A stretch of DNA of 64,000 nt from Chthonomonas calidirosea. Lineage in GTDB: Bacteria; Armatimonadota; Fimbriimonadia; Fimbriimonadales; Fimbriimonadaceae. Of the stretch, positions 14,433 to 23,827 are shown in pieces; the stretch's first letter is position 1; every line of letters starts with the position of its first letter. The stretch is from assembly GCA_945882415.1 (NCBI GenBank), contig CAMCWC010000001.1, positions 1-64,000 on the forward strand, in the 5' to 3' direction. The position numbers and the translations under genes are program-made. Under the pieces are notes generated by a model. That model was not told where the DNA came from. It searched no databases and worked only from the letters and a program-made list of their open reading frames with translations.

Positions 14433-17099
14433 GTGCGCCATCTGCTTCCTTTATCTTTTCTTGCCATTGCATTAGTAGGCTGCGGCGGATCGGGGGGCGG
14501 ATCGTCCGTTGTAACCCCGGTCCCCGAAACCCCGACGGAGAAAGGCACCGCCTTGTTCAACGTCAATGTAAATACCGGCAAGGTCACGGTGGTGCCCTTG
14601 GAAGGGGCGGATAGCCGAGCAAAGTCCTCCGTTCTCGGTGGAAACGCCGTCAGCTTCACCACTTCGACCTTGCTGAGCGAAGGCGGAGAAGTTGGCCGTC
14701 GAGTCGTGAAGGTTCAAATGAAGAACAACCTGAGCGAGGCGATTGGCGTCGATCGGCCGATTCGGCTCCAGTTCGGAGTGTTTGGCCCGCTGACTGATTA
14801 CCCGACGGACCTGCGCGACCAAGCCGCCGTAAGCACGCTCGTGCGAGACCTGAATCCCGGCTTCCTCGATGGCCCCGCTGGTTCTGCCCGCTTCTCGAAC
14901 CCAACTGCCGTTACCGTCGGTGCAGACGGCGCGATTTACTTTAATGGCACCGATAATCGAATCCGTCGATTGCTAGATGGCTACATTTCGACGGTGGCTC
15001 AAAACGTCGCCGCGAGCGGGCTGACCTACCTAAAGGATCCGTTGACCAATCGTGAGTACATCGTTGCCGCCAGCTCCGCGACCCATTCCATCAAGCTAAT
15101 CCCCGTTGCAAGCGGATCGGTCACCACCTGGGCGGGGGCGGATAACACTGCCGGAAACATCAACGGTGCCGCTACTTCGGCTCGATTCAACAGCCCATAT
15201 GGGGTAGCAGTGGACGCTCAAAGCTCCCAAGTCCTCGTGGCCGATTCGGGTAACGGCGCGGTTCGAGCCATTCCGTTCACCTTTGTTGGCGGAAACTTGG
15301 TCGCCGGAACAGTACTCACCCGCTACTCCGGACTTACGGCCCCCTACTGCGTTGCCGTGGCTTCCAACCGAACTGTCGGCGTCATCGAGGGCAACCTTAA
15401 CCGAGTACGACTTTACAACGCGGGTTCCAGCCGGGAGGCGATTATTGGAACCGGGACCGCTGGCAACGTCGTTGGCAGTGGCAACATCACCCAGTTCTCG
15501 CTGCCCATTGGCATCACCGCACTCGGGGAAACCTTCTTTGTCACCGACGTGAATAACCGTCAGGTCAAGCGGATTGCCCTCAAGAATGCGGCCGCGCCGC
15601 TCCTTGCCGCTAACTGGACGACGTCGATCCTCGCTGGTACAGGCAATCTTGGCGTAGCCGATGGATCTGGTTCTGCCGCCGAGTTCAGTTCGATTCCTGG
15701 TATCACGACCGATTCTCAAGGCAGACTCGTTCTTGCCGACCAGAATTCGAACTCTATTCGTCGAATCGTTAGCAACGGTGCCTTTGACTTTGGTACGCCA
15801 GACGGATCAGCCGTGGGTGGAACCGCCCTGGTGAATCTGACCGGCAACGCGGACCTCAACGGTCTTCAACGACCTTTCATTGATCTGAACCAGACGATTC
15901 AACCCGGAGAAACGATTGATGCCGGAGAGTGGCAGTTCAGCATTCCAGATGGAGTGTCAGCCTTCCGCTTCGCGGTGACCGTAGAAGCTGCAACGCCTTT
16001 CTATGGTGGCTTAGAGGCCGTTCTAAACCCGACTGGCGGCCCCGGCTCGCCAAACGTTGTGGCGCAGAAGTTGAATCGTCCCACCTTTCCTGCAGTCTAT
16101 ACCGGTCGTCTGGAGAACGTCTCCTTTGTCCCTGCGGGTGGGAATATGGCCCATGATGCGGCTGGCAATATGTATGTGGCCGAGTTCGATTTGCCGATTA
16201 TTCGGCGAATCAGCTCGACCGGTAACGTCACTCTCGTTGCCGGGCGCGAAAACTCATATGGCAGTGCAAATGGAACTGGGTCGCAAGCGCGTTTTCTCGG
16301 CGTTGGAGGAATCGTCGTGAACCGCGAGGGGACCGAGCTTTTAGTAGCCGACGGCACGTCAAGTACCATCCGTCGGGTTGCGCTGAACGTAGGATCAGAT
16401 CCGGCAAATGCGGATAACTGGTCGGTATCTACCATCGCAGGTACAGTTTCGACGCCTGGAGACACCGATGGAAGTGGCACGGAGGCGAAGTTTAGGTTTC
16501 CTTGGGGGTTGGCTGGCTTCAGTAATGACGCGATATACATCTCCGAATCAAATGGAAACCGGATTCGGTTGTTAAAGTATGTCGGAGGAGATCGTGCCCA
16601 AGCCTCATCATGGGCCGTCACATTCGTCTGCGGCTCGCCAATCGGAGATTTGGGTTTTGCGGATGGCTTGGGTTCGAACGCGCGATTCAATAATCCGTAC
16701 GGTGTTTCGCTTACGAAGAATGGCACCCTCTATATTGCGGATTACGAAAACAATAGAATCCGTGCTTTAAACACGGCTAACGGGACAGTGTCCACCGTCG
16801 CAGGAACCGGAGGTTTTGGTAGCAGCGATAGCACTTCGGCAACAACTGGCACTTTGTCCGCTCCGTTTGGCATCGTCGCAGATGATTCGGGAGCGGTGTA
16901 TTTCAGTAGCGGCAGTAGGGTACGTCGTCTTCTTAATGGCACGCTGAAAACGGTTGCAGGCGGCGGGAACGGCACAGGAACTACCGGGGACACCGTGCAG
17001 TTTCAATTCATATATGGTCTTGGCATCAACCGCCAGGGAGATGTAACGCTAATCACGAATGGTCAACTGGTTCGGCTGACCAGAAAGCTCGGTCGCTAG
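14433..17099 (+). CDS. NHL-repeat lipoprotein, paralog 4 of 4 (most divergent)
   Basis: 888 residues from GTG 14433. Signal [16 protein letters not shown] with lipobox ALVGC, then GGSGGGS. It keeps the same parts, but the N-terminal domain differs more ([20 protein letters not shown] and [14 protein letters not shown]). The first propeller has LLDGYIS in place of the sisters' DGYVS with other changes, and the sandwich has [17 protein letters not shown]. The last residues are [10 protein letters not shown] as in all copies, and the final 29 or so bases are nearly identical to those of paralog 3. It is probably the oldest or least homogenised copy. It is followed by a short GCAA-loop hairpin and then icd. 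Confidence 0.8.
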   Translation: MRHLLPLSFLAIALVGCGGSGGGSSVVTPVPETPTEKGTALFNVNVNTGKVTVVPLEGADSRAKSSVLGGNAVSFTTSTLLSEGGEVGRRVVKVQMKNNLSEAIGVDRPIRLQFGVFGPLTDYPTDLRDQAAVSTLVRDLNPGFLDGPAGSARFSNPTAVTVGADGAIYFNGTDNRIRRLLDGYISTVAQNVAASGLTYLKDPLTNREYIVAASSATHSIKLIPVASGSVTTWAGADNTAGNINGAATSARFNSPYGVAVDAQSSQVLVADSGNGAVRAIPFTFVGGNLVAGTVLTRYSGLTAPYCVAVASNRTVGVIEGNLNRVRLYNAGSSREAIIGTGTAGNVVGSGNITQFSLPIGITALGETFFVTDVNNRQVKRIALKNAAAPLLAANWTTSILAGTGNLGVADGSGSAAEFSSIPGITTDSQGRLVLADQNSNSIRRIVSNGAFDFGTPDGSAVGGTALVNLTGNADLNGLQRPFIDLNQTIQPGETIDAGEWQFSIPDGVSAFRFAVTVEAATPFYGGLEAVLNPTGGPGSPNVVAQKLNRPTFPAVYTGRLENVSFVPAGGNMAHDAAGNMYVAEFDLPIIRRISSTGNVTLVAGRENSYGSANGTGSQARFLGVGGIVVNREGTELLVADGTSSTIRRVALNVGSDPANADNWSVSTIAGTVSTPGDTDGSGTEAKFRFPWGLAGFSNDAIYISESNGNRIRLLKYVGGDRAQASSWAVTFVCGSPIGDLGFADGLGSNARFNNPYGVSLTKNGTLYIADYENNRIRALNTANGTVSTVAGTGGFGSSDSTSATTGTLSAPFGIVADDSGAVYFSSGSRVRRLLNGTLKTVAGGGNGTGTTGDTVQFQFIYGLGINRQGDVTLITNGQLVRLTRKLGR

Positions 17100-17114
17100 C
17101 ACGGCCCGATTACT

Positions 17115-17130
17115 GCCCGGGCAACCGGGC
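17115..17130 (+). terminator. GC-rich hairpin with GCAA loop between NHL 4 and icd
   Basis: GCCCGG-GCAA-CCGGGC, a perfect 6-bp stem, followed by GGTATTCTAT with no U-run. It may terminate weakly or protect an mRNA end. TATTCT at 17133 could serve as the icd -10 box, 10 bases before the ATG. Confidence 0.4.
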
Positions 17131-17148
17131 GGTATTCTATCGGATAGC

Positions 17149-18447
17149 ATGGCAACTCCGATTCGCATGACCAGCGCCGGTCTCGACGTTCCAAACGACC
17201 CGATTATTCCATTCATCGAGGGCGATGGTACTGGCCCAGACATCTGGCGATCCAGCGTTCGCGTCTTCGATGCCGCGGTTGAAAAAGCCTACGGCGGAAC
17301 CCGAAAAGTAGCCTGGCAGGAAGTGCTTGCGGGCGAAAAGGCGTTCAACGCCACCGGAAACTGGTTGCCCGACGAAACCCTCGACGCCTTCCGAACTTAT
17401 CTGATCGGCATCAAGGGCCCGCTCACCACCCCGGTTGGCGGCGGCATTCGTTCGCTCAACGTCGCTTTGCGACAGATCCTCGACCTCTATGTTTGCCTTC
17501 GCCCCGTGCAGTGGTTCACCGGCGTTCCTAGCCCGGTCAAGAATCCAGGCGCGGTGGACATGGTCATCTTCCGGGAAAACACGGAAGACATCTATGCGGG
17601 AATTGAATATGCCGCCGGATCGGAAGACGCGGCGAAGATCCTCAACTTCCTGCAAGAGAACTTCCCGAAAGAGTTCGCAAAGATTCGATTCGGCACGACG
17701 GAAGCGGGCGAGAAGTGGAACGAACAACTTAAAGGCGTCGGACTTCCCGAGCGCGATGCGACCCTCGAAGTCGGTATCGGCTTTAAGCCGGTCAGCTACC
17801 TCGGCACCGAGCGAATCGTCCACAGCGCGATTGAGTACGCGATCCGAACCGGTCGAAAGAGCGTCACCCTCGTCCACAAGGGCAACATCATGAAGTTCAC
17901 CGAAGGTAGTTTCCGAGACTGGGGCTACAAGGTCGCGAAGGACTTCTTCGGAGCCGAAGAGATCGACGGTGGCCCATGGTGCCGAATTCCAGAAGGGAAG
18001 CCAGGCGCGGGATTGATCATCAAGGATGCCATCGCCGACATCACCCTTCAGCAGGTTCTCACCCGACCAGAAGACTTCGATGTCATCGCAACGCTCAACC
18101 TCAACGGTGACTACCTCAGCGACGCGCTCGCGGCGCAGGTTGGCGGCATCGGGATTGCTCCGGGCGCAAACATCAATTACGTGACGGGACACGCGATCTT
18201 CGAAGCCACCCACGGTACCGCGCCAAAGTACGCGAACCTCGATAAGGTCAATCCTTCGTCGGTGATCCTTAGTGGCGAAATGATGTTCCGCTACCTCGGT
18301 TGGACCGAAGTTGCCGACCTCATTCTGAAGGGCGTCGAAGGCGCCATCTCTTCCGGCAAGGTCACTTACGACTTCGCTCGATTGATGGAGAACGCAACCG
18401 AAGTGAAGTGCAGTGGTTTCGGCGACGAAATCATCGCAAACATGTAA
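17149..18447 (+). CDS. icd: isocitrate dehydrogenase (NADP+ type)
   Basis: TCA-cycle enzyme converting isocitrate to 2-oxoglutarate and CO2. 432 residues, the length of the bacterial homodimeric enzyme. Seen here: [12 protein letters not shown] (residues 22-33), the substrate loop RSLNVALRQ (Ser102, Asn104, Arg108), [15 protein letters not shown], and the C-terminal metal and substrate region [25 protein letters not shown]. Ser102 corresponds to the serine that is phosphorylated in enteric bacteria; no kinase gene is nearby. An acetyltransferase gene follows after 8 bases and may be co-transcribed. The NADP preference is inferred from the family. Confidence 0.95.
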   Translation: MATPIRMTSAGLDVPNDPIIPFIEGDGTGPDIWRSSVRVFDAAVEKAYGGTRKVAWQEVLAGEKAFNATGNWLPDETLDAFRTYLIGIKGPLTTPVGGGIRSLNVALRQILDLYVCLRPVQWFTGVPSPVKNPGAVDMVIFRENTEDIYAGIEYAAGSEDAAKILNFLQENFPKEFAKIRFGTTEAGEKWNEQLKGVGLPERDATLEVGIGFKPVSYLGTERIVHSAIEYAIRTGRKSVTLVHKGNIMKFTEGSFRDWGYKVAKDFFGAEEIDGGPWCRIPEGKPGAGLIIKDAIADITLQQVLTRPEDFDVIATLNLNGDYLSDALAAQVGGIGIAPGANINYVTGHAIFEATHGTAPKYANLDKVNPSSVILSGEMMFRYLGWTEVADLILKGVEGAISSGKVTYDFARLMENATEVKCSGFGDEIIANM

Positions 18448-18455
18448 GGCACATC

Positions 18456-19226
18456 ATGTCGGCTGCTCGCGAGGCTACGGATCAAAAGATCTTGCGAGCA
18501 GCCGATTCCTTCTTTCACGGCTTTACCCTTCATCGCAGCCGAACTTTTCCGTATATCATCACGCGTTCGGAAGGGCTCACCGTTCTCCACGATGCCCCAA
18601 GGAAGAAGCTGAAAGATGTCCGCCGTGCGGAGGCGATTACCATTGATCGGACGCCATCTGATGTTCATTCGGAAACCGAACAGTTAAATCACGAGCATCC
18701 CCGGTGGAGTCTTGGGGCAATCTATACCGACGAAGCGAGCTTGGCTGAAATCGAAGCACAGTATCGCGAATTGGGCTATCGGCTGGTTGCTCGAGAGGCA
18801 TTCTTTACTCACGACCATCGCAATCTGCCAACGCTGAATCCTAACCTGACGGAACGAATTTCAACTTGGGAGGGAATGGAACGATACGCCCAGACAACGG
18901 GACGAAAACCGTATCGCCGTTCGGACATGGAAGGCGACTCGCCGCAGGTCCGTTTTTATTGTTCGGTTTCCGAAACAGATATCGTTGGAGCCGTCGCGTC
19001 TATTCAAACTCCGAGCGATACCTTTTGGGTTTCTAATCTTTGGGTGACCGAAGAAAGAAGACGAGAGGGAAGAGCCACTGCGATGATGGCGCTGCTGCTT
19101 CTTGAGAATAGTCGGGCCGGAGAGGGAATGACGGTTCTCCTGAGCAGCAAGACCGGAGCGCATCTCTATCCTCGCCTAGGCTTCGAGCAGATCGGTACGT
19201 TGTTGCTCTACCAGCCCCCCAAATAG
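18456..19226 (+). CDS. GNAT-family N-acetyltransferase
   Basis: 256 residues. The C-terminal half has the acetyl-CoA-binding pattern: VSNLWVTEERRREGRATAMM (motif A), then YPRLGFEQIG near the end. The first 120 residues form a less familiar N-terminal part with LHRSRTFPYII, perhaps a second degenerate GNAT lobe. Substrate unknown. It begins 8 bases after icd without its own -10 box, so it is probably translated from the icd message. This could mean protein acetylation linked to metabolism, but that is speculation. Confidence 0.75.
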   Translation: MSAAREATDQKILRAADSFFHGFTLHRSRTFPYIITRSEGLTVLHDAPRKKLKDVRRAEAITIDRTPSDVHSETEQLNHEHPRWSLGAIYTDEASLAEIEAQYRELGYRLVAREAFFTHDHRNLPTLNPNLTERISTWEGMERYAQTTGRKPYRRSDMEGDSPQVRFYCSVSETDIVGAVASIQTPSDTFWVSNLWVTEERRREGRATAMMALLLLENSRAGEGMTVLLSSKTGAHLYPRLGFEQIGTLLLYQPPK

Positions 19227-19230
19227 TGAC

Positions 19231-19236
19231 TAAAAT
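19231..19236 (+). promoter_or_regulatory. -10 box TAAAAT, PhyH-family gene
   Basis: TAAAAT, 5-base spacer, ATG 19242. Confidence 0.5.
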
Positions 19237-19241
19237 ACGGC

Positions 19242-20093
19242 ATGTCAACGCTGACCGATGCCGAAGTCGCGCACTTTTTAGAGTTTGGGTACATCAAAGT
19301 TCCGAACGCCATCCCCCGTTCGGTATGCGAACAAGCCGAACGTGAATGTTTCGAGCGACTTGGGTTCGACATGGAAGACCAAAGCACCTGGTCGATGGCC
19401 AGAATTCACATGCCCAGCACCAAGCATCGTGAGGTGAAGGACGTTAGCCCGGTCGCTTACGAAAAGATGTGCGCTCTCGTGGGCGGAGAGCATAAGCTCA
19501 AGCAGCCGTGCACGTGGTCTGACGGTTACATCGTTAATCTCGGCGTCAGAGCAGATGACCCTTGGGAGCCGGCCGGGCCAGACTGCCCGGGTTGGCACGT
19601 CGATGGCGATTTCTTCCTGCACTTCTTAGACTCTCCCGAGCAGGCACTTTTAGTTATCGTCCTATGGACAGATGTTGTTCACCAGGGCGGTCCAACCTTC
19701 ATGGCGTCTGATTCGGTCCCGGTGATTGCCAAGTACCTTGCCGATCACCCAGAAGGTGTTGAGCCAAACGGCTTTGATTTTCAGCAACGAATCCGCGAGT
19801 GCAGCCGGTTCGAAGAGGCAGCCGGGCAAGCCGGAGACGTATTCCTGATCCACCCTTTCACCCTCCACGCCACCTCGCAGAACGTCTTGCGAAAGCGACG
19901 GATCATCACCAATCCAACCTTGATCCTGAACGAGCCCATGCGATTTGACCTTCCTTTGAACGAGCTTTCGCTGGTTGAACAGAAGACCGTTCATGCGCTC
20001 GGCGGAGAACCGTTTAAATTCGTTCCAACCCGAGAACGAGAGCGACGGGTCGCTGGTCCTAAGCAAATGCCCAAAACAACTTCCGAAGGTTAA
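19242..20093 (+). CDS. phytanoyl-CoA dioxygenase (PhyH) family protein
   Basis: 283 residues. Fe(II)/2-oxoglutarate-dependent oxygenase fold. The HxD metal pair is seen in PGWHVDGDFF (His119, Asp121), and the distal His is probably in LIHPFTLHATS, with a nearby Arg in RKRRII that would hold 2-oxoglutarate. The family hydroxylates diverse small molecules, so the substrate cannot be named. It has its own -10 box and stands apart from the genes on either side. Confidence 0.8.
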   Translation: MSTLTDAEVAHFLEFGYIKVPNAIPRSVCEQAERECFERLGFDMEDQSTWSMARIHMPSTKHREVKDVSPVAYEKMCALVGGEHKLKQPCTWSDGYIVNLGVRADDPWEPAGPDCPGWHVDGDFFLHFLDSPEQALLVIVLWTDVVHQGGPTFMASDSVPVIAKYLADHPEGVEPNGFDFQQRIRECSRFEEAAGQAGDVFLIHPFTLHATSQNVLRKRRIITNPTLILNEPMRFDLPLNELSLVEQKTVHALGGEPFKFVPTRERERRVAGPKQMPKTTSEG

Positions 20094-20169
20094 GATTTCT
20101 TAATAAAGCATAGACATGCGTCTACGTTTTGGTGATAATGACTCTAGCCCTGAGCGGCACGCGGAAAAC

Positions 20170-20532
20170 ATGTCCACTTTAGAAATCGCGAACGAACTCG
20201 TCACTCTCGTCAAAGAAGGCAAAAATGCCGAAGCCATCGAAAAGCTGTACGCAGACAACATCGTCAGTGTCGAAGCCGTCGCCGGGCCAGAGGGCGACAC
20301 TGCGACCGGCATCGAAGCCGTGAAAGGCAAGCTCGAGTGGTGGAACAACTCGATGGAAGTTCATGAAGCCAAAGTTGATGGCCCATACGTCAGCGGCGAC
20401 CAGTTCGCGGTGAAGTACGACTACGATGTGACGGACAAGAACTCCGGTCAGCGATATCCGATGATCGAAGTAGCGATTTACACCGTGGCAGAAGGAAAGA
20501 TCAGCCACGAGCGCTTCTTCTACAACATGTGA
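20170..20532 (+). CDS. SnoaL/NTF2-like small protein
   Basis: 120 residues. The sequence has the order of the NTF2-like cone fold: N-terminal helices (IANELVTLVKEGKNAEAIEKLY), then strands with GIEAVKGKLEWW and a C-terminal ISHERFFYN strand. Proteins of this fold are small hydrolases, isomerases or binding proteins; no catalytic residue can be assigned. A longer frame begins at 20116, but the protein-like part starts at ATG 20170. A GATAAT about 30 bases upstream could be the -10 box, giving a short leader. It is followed by a strong hairpin. Confidence 0.7.
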   Translation: MSTLEIANELVTLVKEGKNAEAIEKLYADNIVSVEAVAGPEGDTATGIEAVKGKLEWWNNSMEVHEAKVDGPYVSGDQFAVKYDYDVTDKNSGQRYPMIEVAIYTVAEGKISHERFFYNM

Positions 20533-20539
20533 GCTCAAT

Positions 20540-20572
20540 CGGAGTTCTGCCACCCTTGGTGGCAGAACTCCG
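20540..20572 (+). terminator. perfect 15-bp hairpin without a U-run
   Basis: CGGAGTTCTGCCACC, loop CTT, exact complement. It is followed by TAGTACC rather than a U-tract. It probably acts as a transcript 3' end or stabiliser between the NTF2-like and OsmC genes. Confidence 0.6.
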
Positions 20573-20586
20573 TAGTACCTCGTGAT

Positions 20587-21045
20587 ATGCCAGCACAGAT
20601 TCACGAGTATCCGGTCCTTGCCCATTGGGTAGGTGGTCGCGACGGCCAAGGCGACCTCACTCCCCAAGCGAGCGGAAAGACCATTCCGATCAATGTTCCG
20701 CCCGAGTTTATGGGACCCGGTGGAGAAACGAACCCCGAAGAGCTCCTAACCAGCGCGGTTACCGGTTGCTACAGCATTACTTTCGGCATCATCGCGGCAA
20801 ACCGCAAGCTACCGGTTACGTCTATCACCGTCAATGCGCTCGGCGAGGTCGAGCAGAATGGCGCGTCTTTCAAGTACCGAAAGCTCACCCTGCGACCGCA
20901 GATTGAAGTGTCAGCGGATGCTACCGACGAGCAGATTCAGCAGACTTTGGACTTCGCGCACAAGGCCGATGCGTACTGCATCGTAACGAACGCCGTGCGC
21001 GGAAATGTCGAAATTCTGATAGAACCAACGGTTATACGAAAATAG
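20587..21045 (+). CDS. OsmC-family peroxiredoxin-like protein
   Basis: 152 residues. OsmC/Ohr proteins reduce organic peroxides using two cysteines. Both are present: Cys61 in TSAVTGCYS and Cys131 in DAYCIVTNAVRGN, in the expected contexts. The opening residues carry the DGQGDL and PGGETNPEELL signatures typical of OsmC rather than Ohr. It would be cytoplasmic. It is a single gene between two hairpin or leader regions, and no start-proximal TAnnnT box was seen. Confidence 0.9.
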   Translation: MPAQIHEYPVLAHWVGGRDGQGDLTPQASGKTIPINVPPEFMGPGGETNPEELLTSAVTGCYSITFGIIAANRKLPVTSITVNALGEVEQNGASFKYRKLTLRPQIEVSADATDEQIQQTLDFAHKADAYCIVTNAVRGNVEILIEPTVIRK

Positions 21046-21104
21046 ATAGATTAGGGGCCGAGAGTCCCGCTTTGGTGTTACTGTAGTGCTTCTTAGACGT
21101 CCTA

Positions 21105-21110
21105 TAAGGT
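21105..21110 (+). promoter_or_regulatory. -10 box TAAGGT
   Basis: TAAGGT, 6-base spacer, ATG 21117. The AGG could also serve as a weak ribosome site. Confidence 0.4.
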
Positions 21111-21116
21111 GAAGCC

Positions 21117-21611
21117 ATGGCAAAGAAGAACAAGATCGTTGGTCCCATTCTGGTAGGCGCTGGAATCATGGTCGCGATTGGTTTTTCCGTGGCTGCCCTT
21201 CGACCGCAGGTCGCGATGGGCTTAGCGGATCGTGCGTTAGAAGTGATTGGCGTCCACAACGTGATGGGCTACAAGACGTTCAGCTTTGATGCCGTTGCCC
21301 TGAAGCGCAAGTTCACTACGTACGGCGACTTGAACGCGATGCCATTCAAGAGCGAAGGTGAGGTAGCGGTGGAGGTCTCCGAAGTTCCTCAGGAGATCCC
21401 CGCCACCCTCTATCAAACAATTGCCAACTGGGAGCGACTCGACGAACGCTTGTCGCTGGAAAAGATGGCGGCAAAGGTTCCCGGTCACATGCAGAACCAT
21501 GTCTTGCTCCGTGCGCGGATCGAGAAGCCATCGAGCGTGAAGGCTAAATCCGCTTGGTCCAATCCAGTCATCGTTTGGGTCGGTCCAAAGAACCAAGCCG
21601 CGAAGAAGTAG
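21117..21611 (+). CDS. single-pass membrane protein of unknown function
   Basis: 164 residues. A lysine-rich start (MAKKNK) and one hydrophobic helix (about residues 8-30) anchor a probable extracytoplasmic domain. The C-terminal part, with ANWERLDERLS, RARIEKPSSVKAKSAWSNP and a basic tail, resembles the corresponding part of the next gene (GNWRRIE, RARLLNSKTMEPLTEWS). The two look like diverged tandem paralogs. I recognise no family. Confidence 0.55.
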   Translation: MAKKNKIVGPILVGAGIMVAIGFSVAALRPQVAMGLADRALEVIGVHNVMGYKTFSFDAVALKRKFTTYGDLNAMPFKSEGEVAVEVSEVPQEIPATLYQTIANWERLDERLSLEKMAAKVPGHMQNHVLLRARIEKPSSVKAKSAWSNPVIVWVGPKNQAAKK

Positions 21612-21654
21612 ACGTCACTCATTTTCGTGACACGAATATTTCTTTACGTTCCGT

Positions 21655-21660
21655 TAAAGT
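21655..21660 (+). promoter_or_regulatory. -10 box TAAAGT
   Basis: TAAAGT, 6-base spacer, ATG 21667. Confidence 0.5.
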
Positions 21661-21666
21661 GAACCT

Positions 21667-22113
21667 ATGGCAAGGTTCTCGGCCGGATATGCACGTTGGA
21701 TCGTGCTCGGACTCGTTTCTCCAATGGCCGCTGCGGTGCTCGGGTTCATCACTTTGAGCATGGCAATGCCGAAGACCTTGAACATCATCGCGCAAGAAGA
21801 CCCGAAGAAGCCGTTGCCACCCCTCGACTTCGCTGCGGTGAATCGAAACGGTCGTCTCGAGGTCGCAGAACTCGGAACCGCGATCAAAAACACAAACGGT
21901 CAGTTCATCGTTGCCATCGATGTTGCGAACAGCACCTGCCGTCCTGGCAATTGGCGAAGAATTGAGAGCTCGCTCGCGCAGCTCAGCGGCGGAGTTCGAC
22001 TGCCCCATGACTTTTACCGGGATAGCCGCGTTCGAGCTCGCTTGCTCAACTCCAAGACTATGGAACCCCTCACCGAGTGGTCCAAAATCAGTTCCGTTCG
22101 GAACGTGAACTAA
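21667..22113 (+). CDS. single-pass membrane protein of unknown function, paralog of the preceding gene
   Basis: 148 residues. A hydrophobic helix at about residues 11-34 (ending LSMAMPK) precedes a short linker and a beta-rich domain. The spacing of NW.R......, RARL and the tryptophan-serine near the end parallels the preceding membrane protein, which suggests an old tandem duplication. It has its own -10 box, and tpiA follows 45 bases after its stop. Function unknown. Confidence 0.55.
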   Translation: MARFSAGYARWIVLGLVSPMAAAVLGFITLSMAMPKTLNIIAQEDPKKPLPPLDFAAVNRNGRLEVAELGTAIKNTNGQFIVAIDVANSTCRPGNWRRIESSLAQLSGGVRLPHDFYRDSRVRARLLNSKTMEPLTEWSKISSVRNVN

Positions 22114-22158
22114 GCCTCTCTGTCCCAGTTTTCGGCCCGCCAAAAGGTAAAACGGGCC

Positions 22159-22953
22159 ATGCGTAGAAAACTTGTTGTCGGCAACTGGAAGATGAACATG
22201 ACCCGGGCCGAGGCCGCGGCTTGTGTGGAAACCTTTGTCGAGCAAGTAAGTGCGGGCCAGGAATGTGATGTTGCGATTTGCCCTCCATTCCTCGCGATTT
22301 CGGTTGTTCACGACCTACTGAAGAAGACCCAGATCAAAACCGGCGCGCAGGACGTTTTCTGGGCTGAGAAAGGCGCCTTCACGGGCAGCGTGAGCGCCAG
22401 CATGCTTGCCGATGCCGGCGTATCCTTCTGCATTGTCGGCCATAGCGAAACGCGCGGCCGATTTGGAAAGCTTGAAGTTCCTGCCGAAACCACGGGCTAC
22501 TTCGCAGAAACGGACCTGACGGTTAACCTGAAAACGAAAGCTCTCCTTGAGCGCGGAATCTCTCCAATTCTCTGTGTCGGCGAAACGCTGTCGGAGCGCG
22601 AAGGCCTCCAAACCGACAACGTTATCCAGGCTCAGCTCAAGGCTGGTCTAGACGGCATCGATGGAGCGGAATTCGCCGAAGGCGTCATCGCTTACGAACC
22701 GGTTTGGGCAATCGGTACGGGCATGACCTGTGACTCTCCCGAGGCAAGCCGAGTTTGCGGCATGATTCGCGCTACGTTGGCCGAGATTTGGGACGAGGAT
22801 GCCGCTAGCCGCGTTAGGATCCTTTACGGTGGTAGCGTGAAGGGCGCAAACGCTCACGAGCTGTTCGCGCAACCAGACATTGACGGCGGGCTCGTGGGTG
22901 GCGCTAGCCTCGTGGCAGACGAATTTCATCGCATTGTCGCCGCGGCAAAGTAA
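22159..22953 (+). CDS. tpiA: triosephosphate isomerase
   Basis: Interconverts glyceraldehyde-3-phosphate and dihydroxyacetone phosphate in glycolysis and gluconeogenesis. 264 residues, normal for the TIM barrel. Catalytic residues are visible: Lys11 in VVGNWKMN, His95 in IVGHSETR and Glu180 in AYEPVWAIGTG. The phosphate loop YGGSVKGAN and the terminal GGLVGGASL are also intact. The usual SERR after the catalytic His reads SETRGRFG here, a mild variation. A near-consensus TAAAAC lies 5 bases before the ATG. Confidence 0.95.
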   Translation: MRRKLVVGNWKMNMTRAEAAACVETFVEQVSAGQECDVAICPPFLAISVVHDLLKKTQIKTGAQDVFWAEKGAFTGSVSASMLADAGVSFCIVGHSETRGRFGKLEVPAETTGYFAETDLTVNLKTKALLERGISPILCVGETLSEREGLQTDNVIQAQLKAGLDGIDGAEFAEGVIAYEPVWAIGTGMTCDSPEASRVCGMIRATLAEIWDEDAASRVRILYGGSVKGANAHELFAQPDIDGGLVGGASLVADEFHRIVAAAK

Positions 22954-22975
22954 TGCCGGGCGGCTAGAATTCGTC

Positions 22976-22981
22976 TAACCT
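22976..22981 (+). promoter_or_regulatory. -10 box TAACCT, GH16 gene
   Basis: TAACCT, 6-base spacer, GTG 22988. Confidence 0.5.
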
Positions 22982-22987
22982 GATACC

Positions 22988-23827
22988 GTGTTAAGTATCG
23001 CCGTCGTATTAACCGCCGTCATGTCAATCCAAGATCCAAGCCAAGCTCAGGGGCTCAGTGGCAAGTCCGACACCGCCATCGTGCGCCAGCCGTTTGATCC
23101 GAAGAAGTGGAAGCTGGCCTGGAACGACGAATTTGATGTTCCGGGACTTCCTAATTCCAGCCGCTGGGACTACGAGGAAGGGTACATCCGCAACAACGAG
23201 GCGCAGTACTACACCAAGGGACGAAAAGAAAACGCGCGCGTAGAGGGCGGAAAGCTCATCATCAATGCGCTGAAGGACAACTGGAACGGAAAGCCCATCA
23301 CCTCCGCGAGTTTGGTCACGAAAGGTAAGCGGGAGTTCCTCTATGGCCGCATTGAAGCCAGGGCAAAGATTCCGACCGGAAAAGGCACTTGGCCAGCGAT
23401 TTGGACACTCGGAACCAACATCGGACAAGTTGGCTGGCCGACTTGCGGTGAGCTAGACATCCTCGAGAACGTCGGCTTCGACCCAGATCGCGTCCACGCG
23501 AACATTCACGTGAAGACCTTCAATCACACGAAGGGCACCGGAAAAGGGAACAACATGCTCGTTGAGAAGCCGTATGAGGGCTTCCACGTTTACGCGCTGG
23601 AGTGGTATCCAGACCGGATTGACTTCTTCTTTGACGACAAGAAGTACTTCACCTTCCGAAAAGAGGCTAACTACACGAACGCAGAATGGCCGTTCGACAA
23701 GCCGCAGTACCTAATTCTGAACCTCGCCATTGGCGGCGCGTGGGGTGGAGCGCAGGGGATTGACGATTCGAAGTTCCCTCACCAATACGAAATTGAATAC
23801 GTTCGATACTACGAACCCGTGAAATAA
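22988..23827 (+). CDS. secreted glycoside hydrolase family 16 (beta-glucanase-like)
   Basis: 279 residues. A signal peptide (LSIAVVLTAVMS with cleavage near residue 20) directs export. The mature enzyme has LAWNDEFD and NNEAQYYT near the start, which line the GH16 cleft, and the catalytic GELDILENVG with Glu155 (nucleophile), Asp157 and Glu160 (acid/base). The C-terminal LILNLAIGGAWGG strand is also typical. It probably degrades beta-1,3- or mixed-linkage glucans such as laminarin; the exact polymer cannot be told. The stop overlaps the start of the thioesterase gene by one base (TAATG), so the two are probably translated in coupled fashion. Confidence 0.9.
   Translation: MLSIAVVLTAVMSIQDPSQAQGLSGKSDTAIVRQPFDPKKWKLAWNDEFDVPGLPNSSRWDYEEGYIRNNEAQYYTKGRKENARVEGGKLIINALKDNWNGKPITSASLVTKGKREFLYGRIEARAKIPTGKGTWPAIWTLGTNIGQVGWPTCGELDILENVGFDPDRVHANIHVKTFNHTKGTGKGNNMLVEKPYEGFHVYALEWYPDRIDFFFDDKKYFTFRKEANYTNAEWPFDKPQYLILNLAIGGAWGGAQGIDDSKFPHQYEIEYVRYYEPVK

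Noticed and set aside
17115-17130. GCAA-loop hairpin as a riboswitch
   Set aside because: Too small (16 bases) and without further conserved structure; a stability or termination hairpin is enough to explain it.
17137-18213. Minus-strand open frame of 358 codons opposite icd
   Set aside because: icd is unmistakable on the plus strand; the antisense frame has no recognisable motif.
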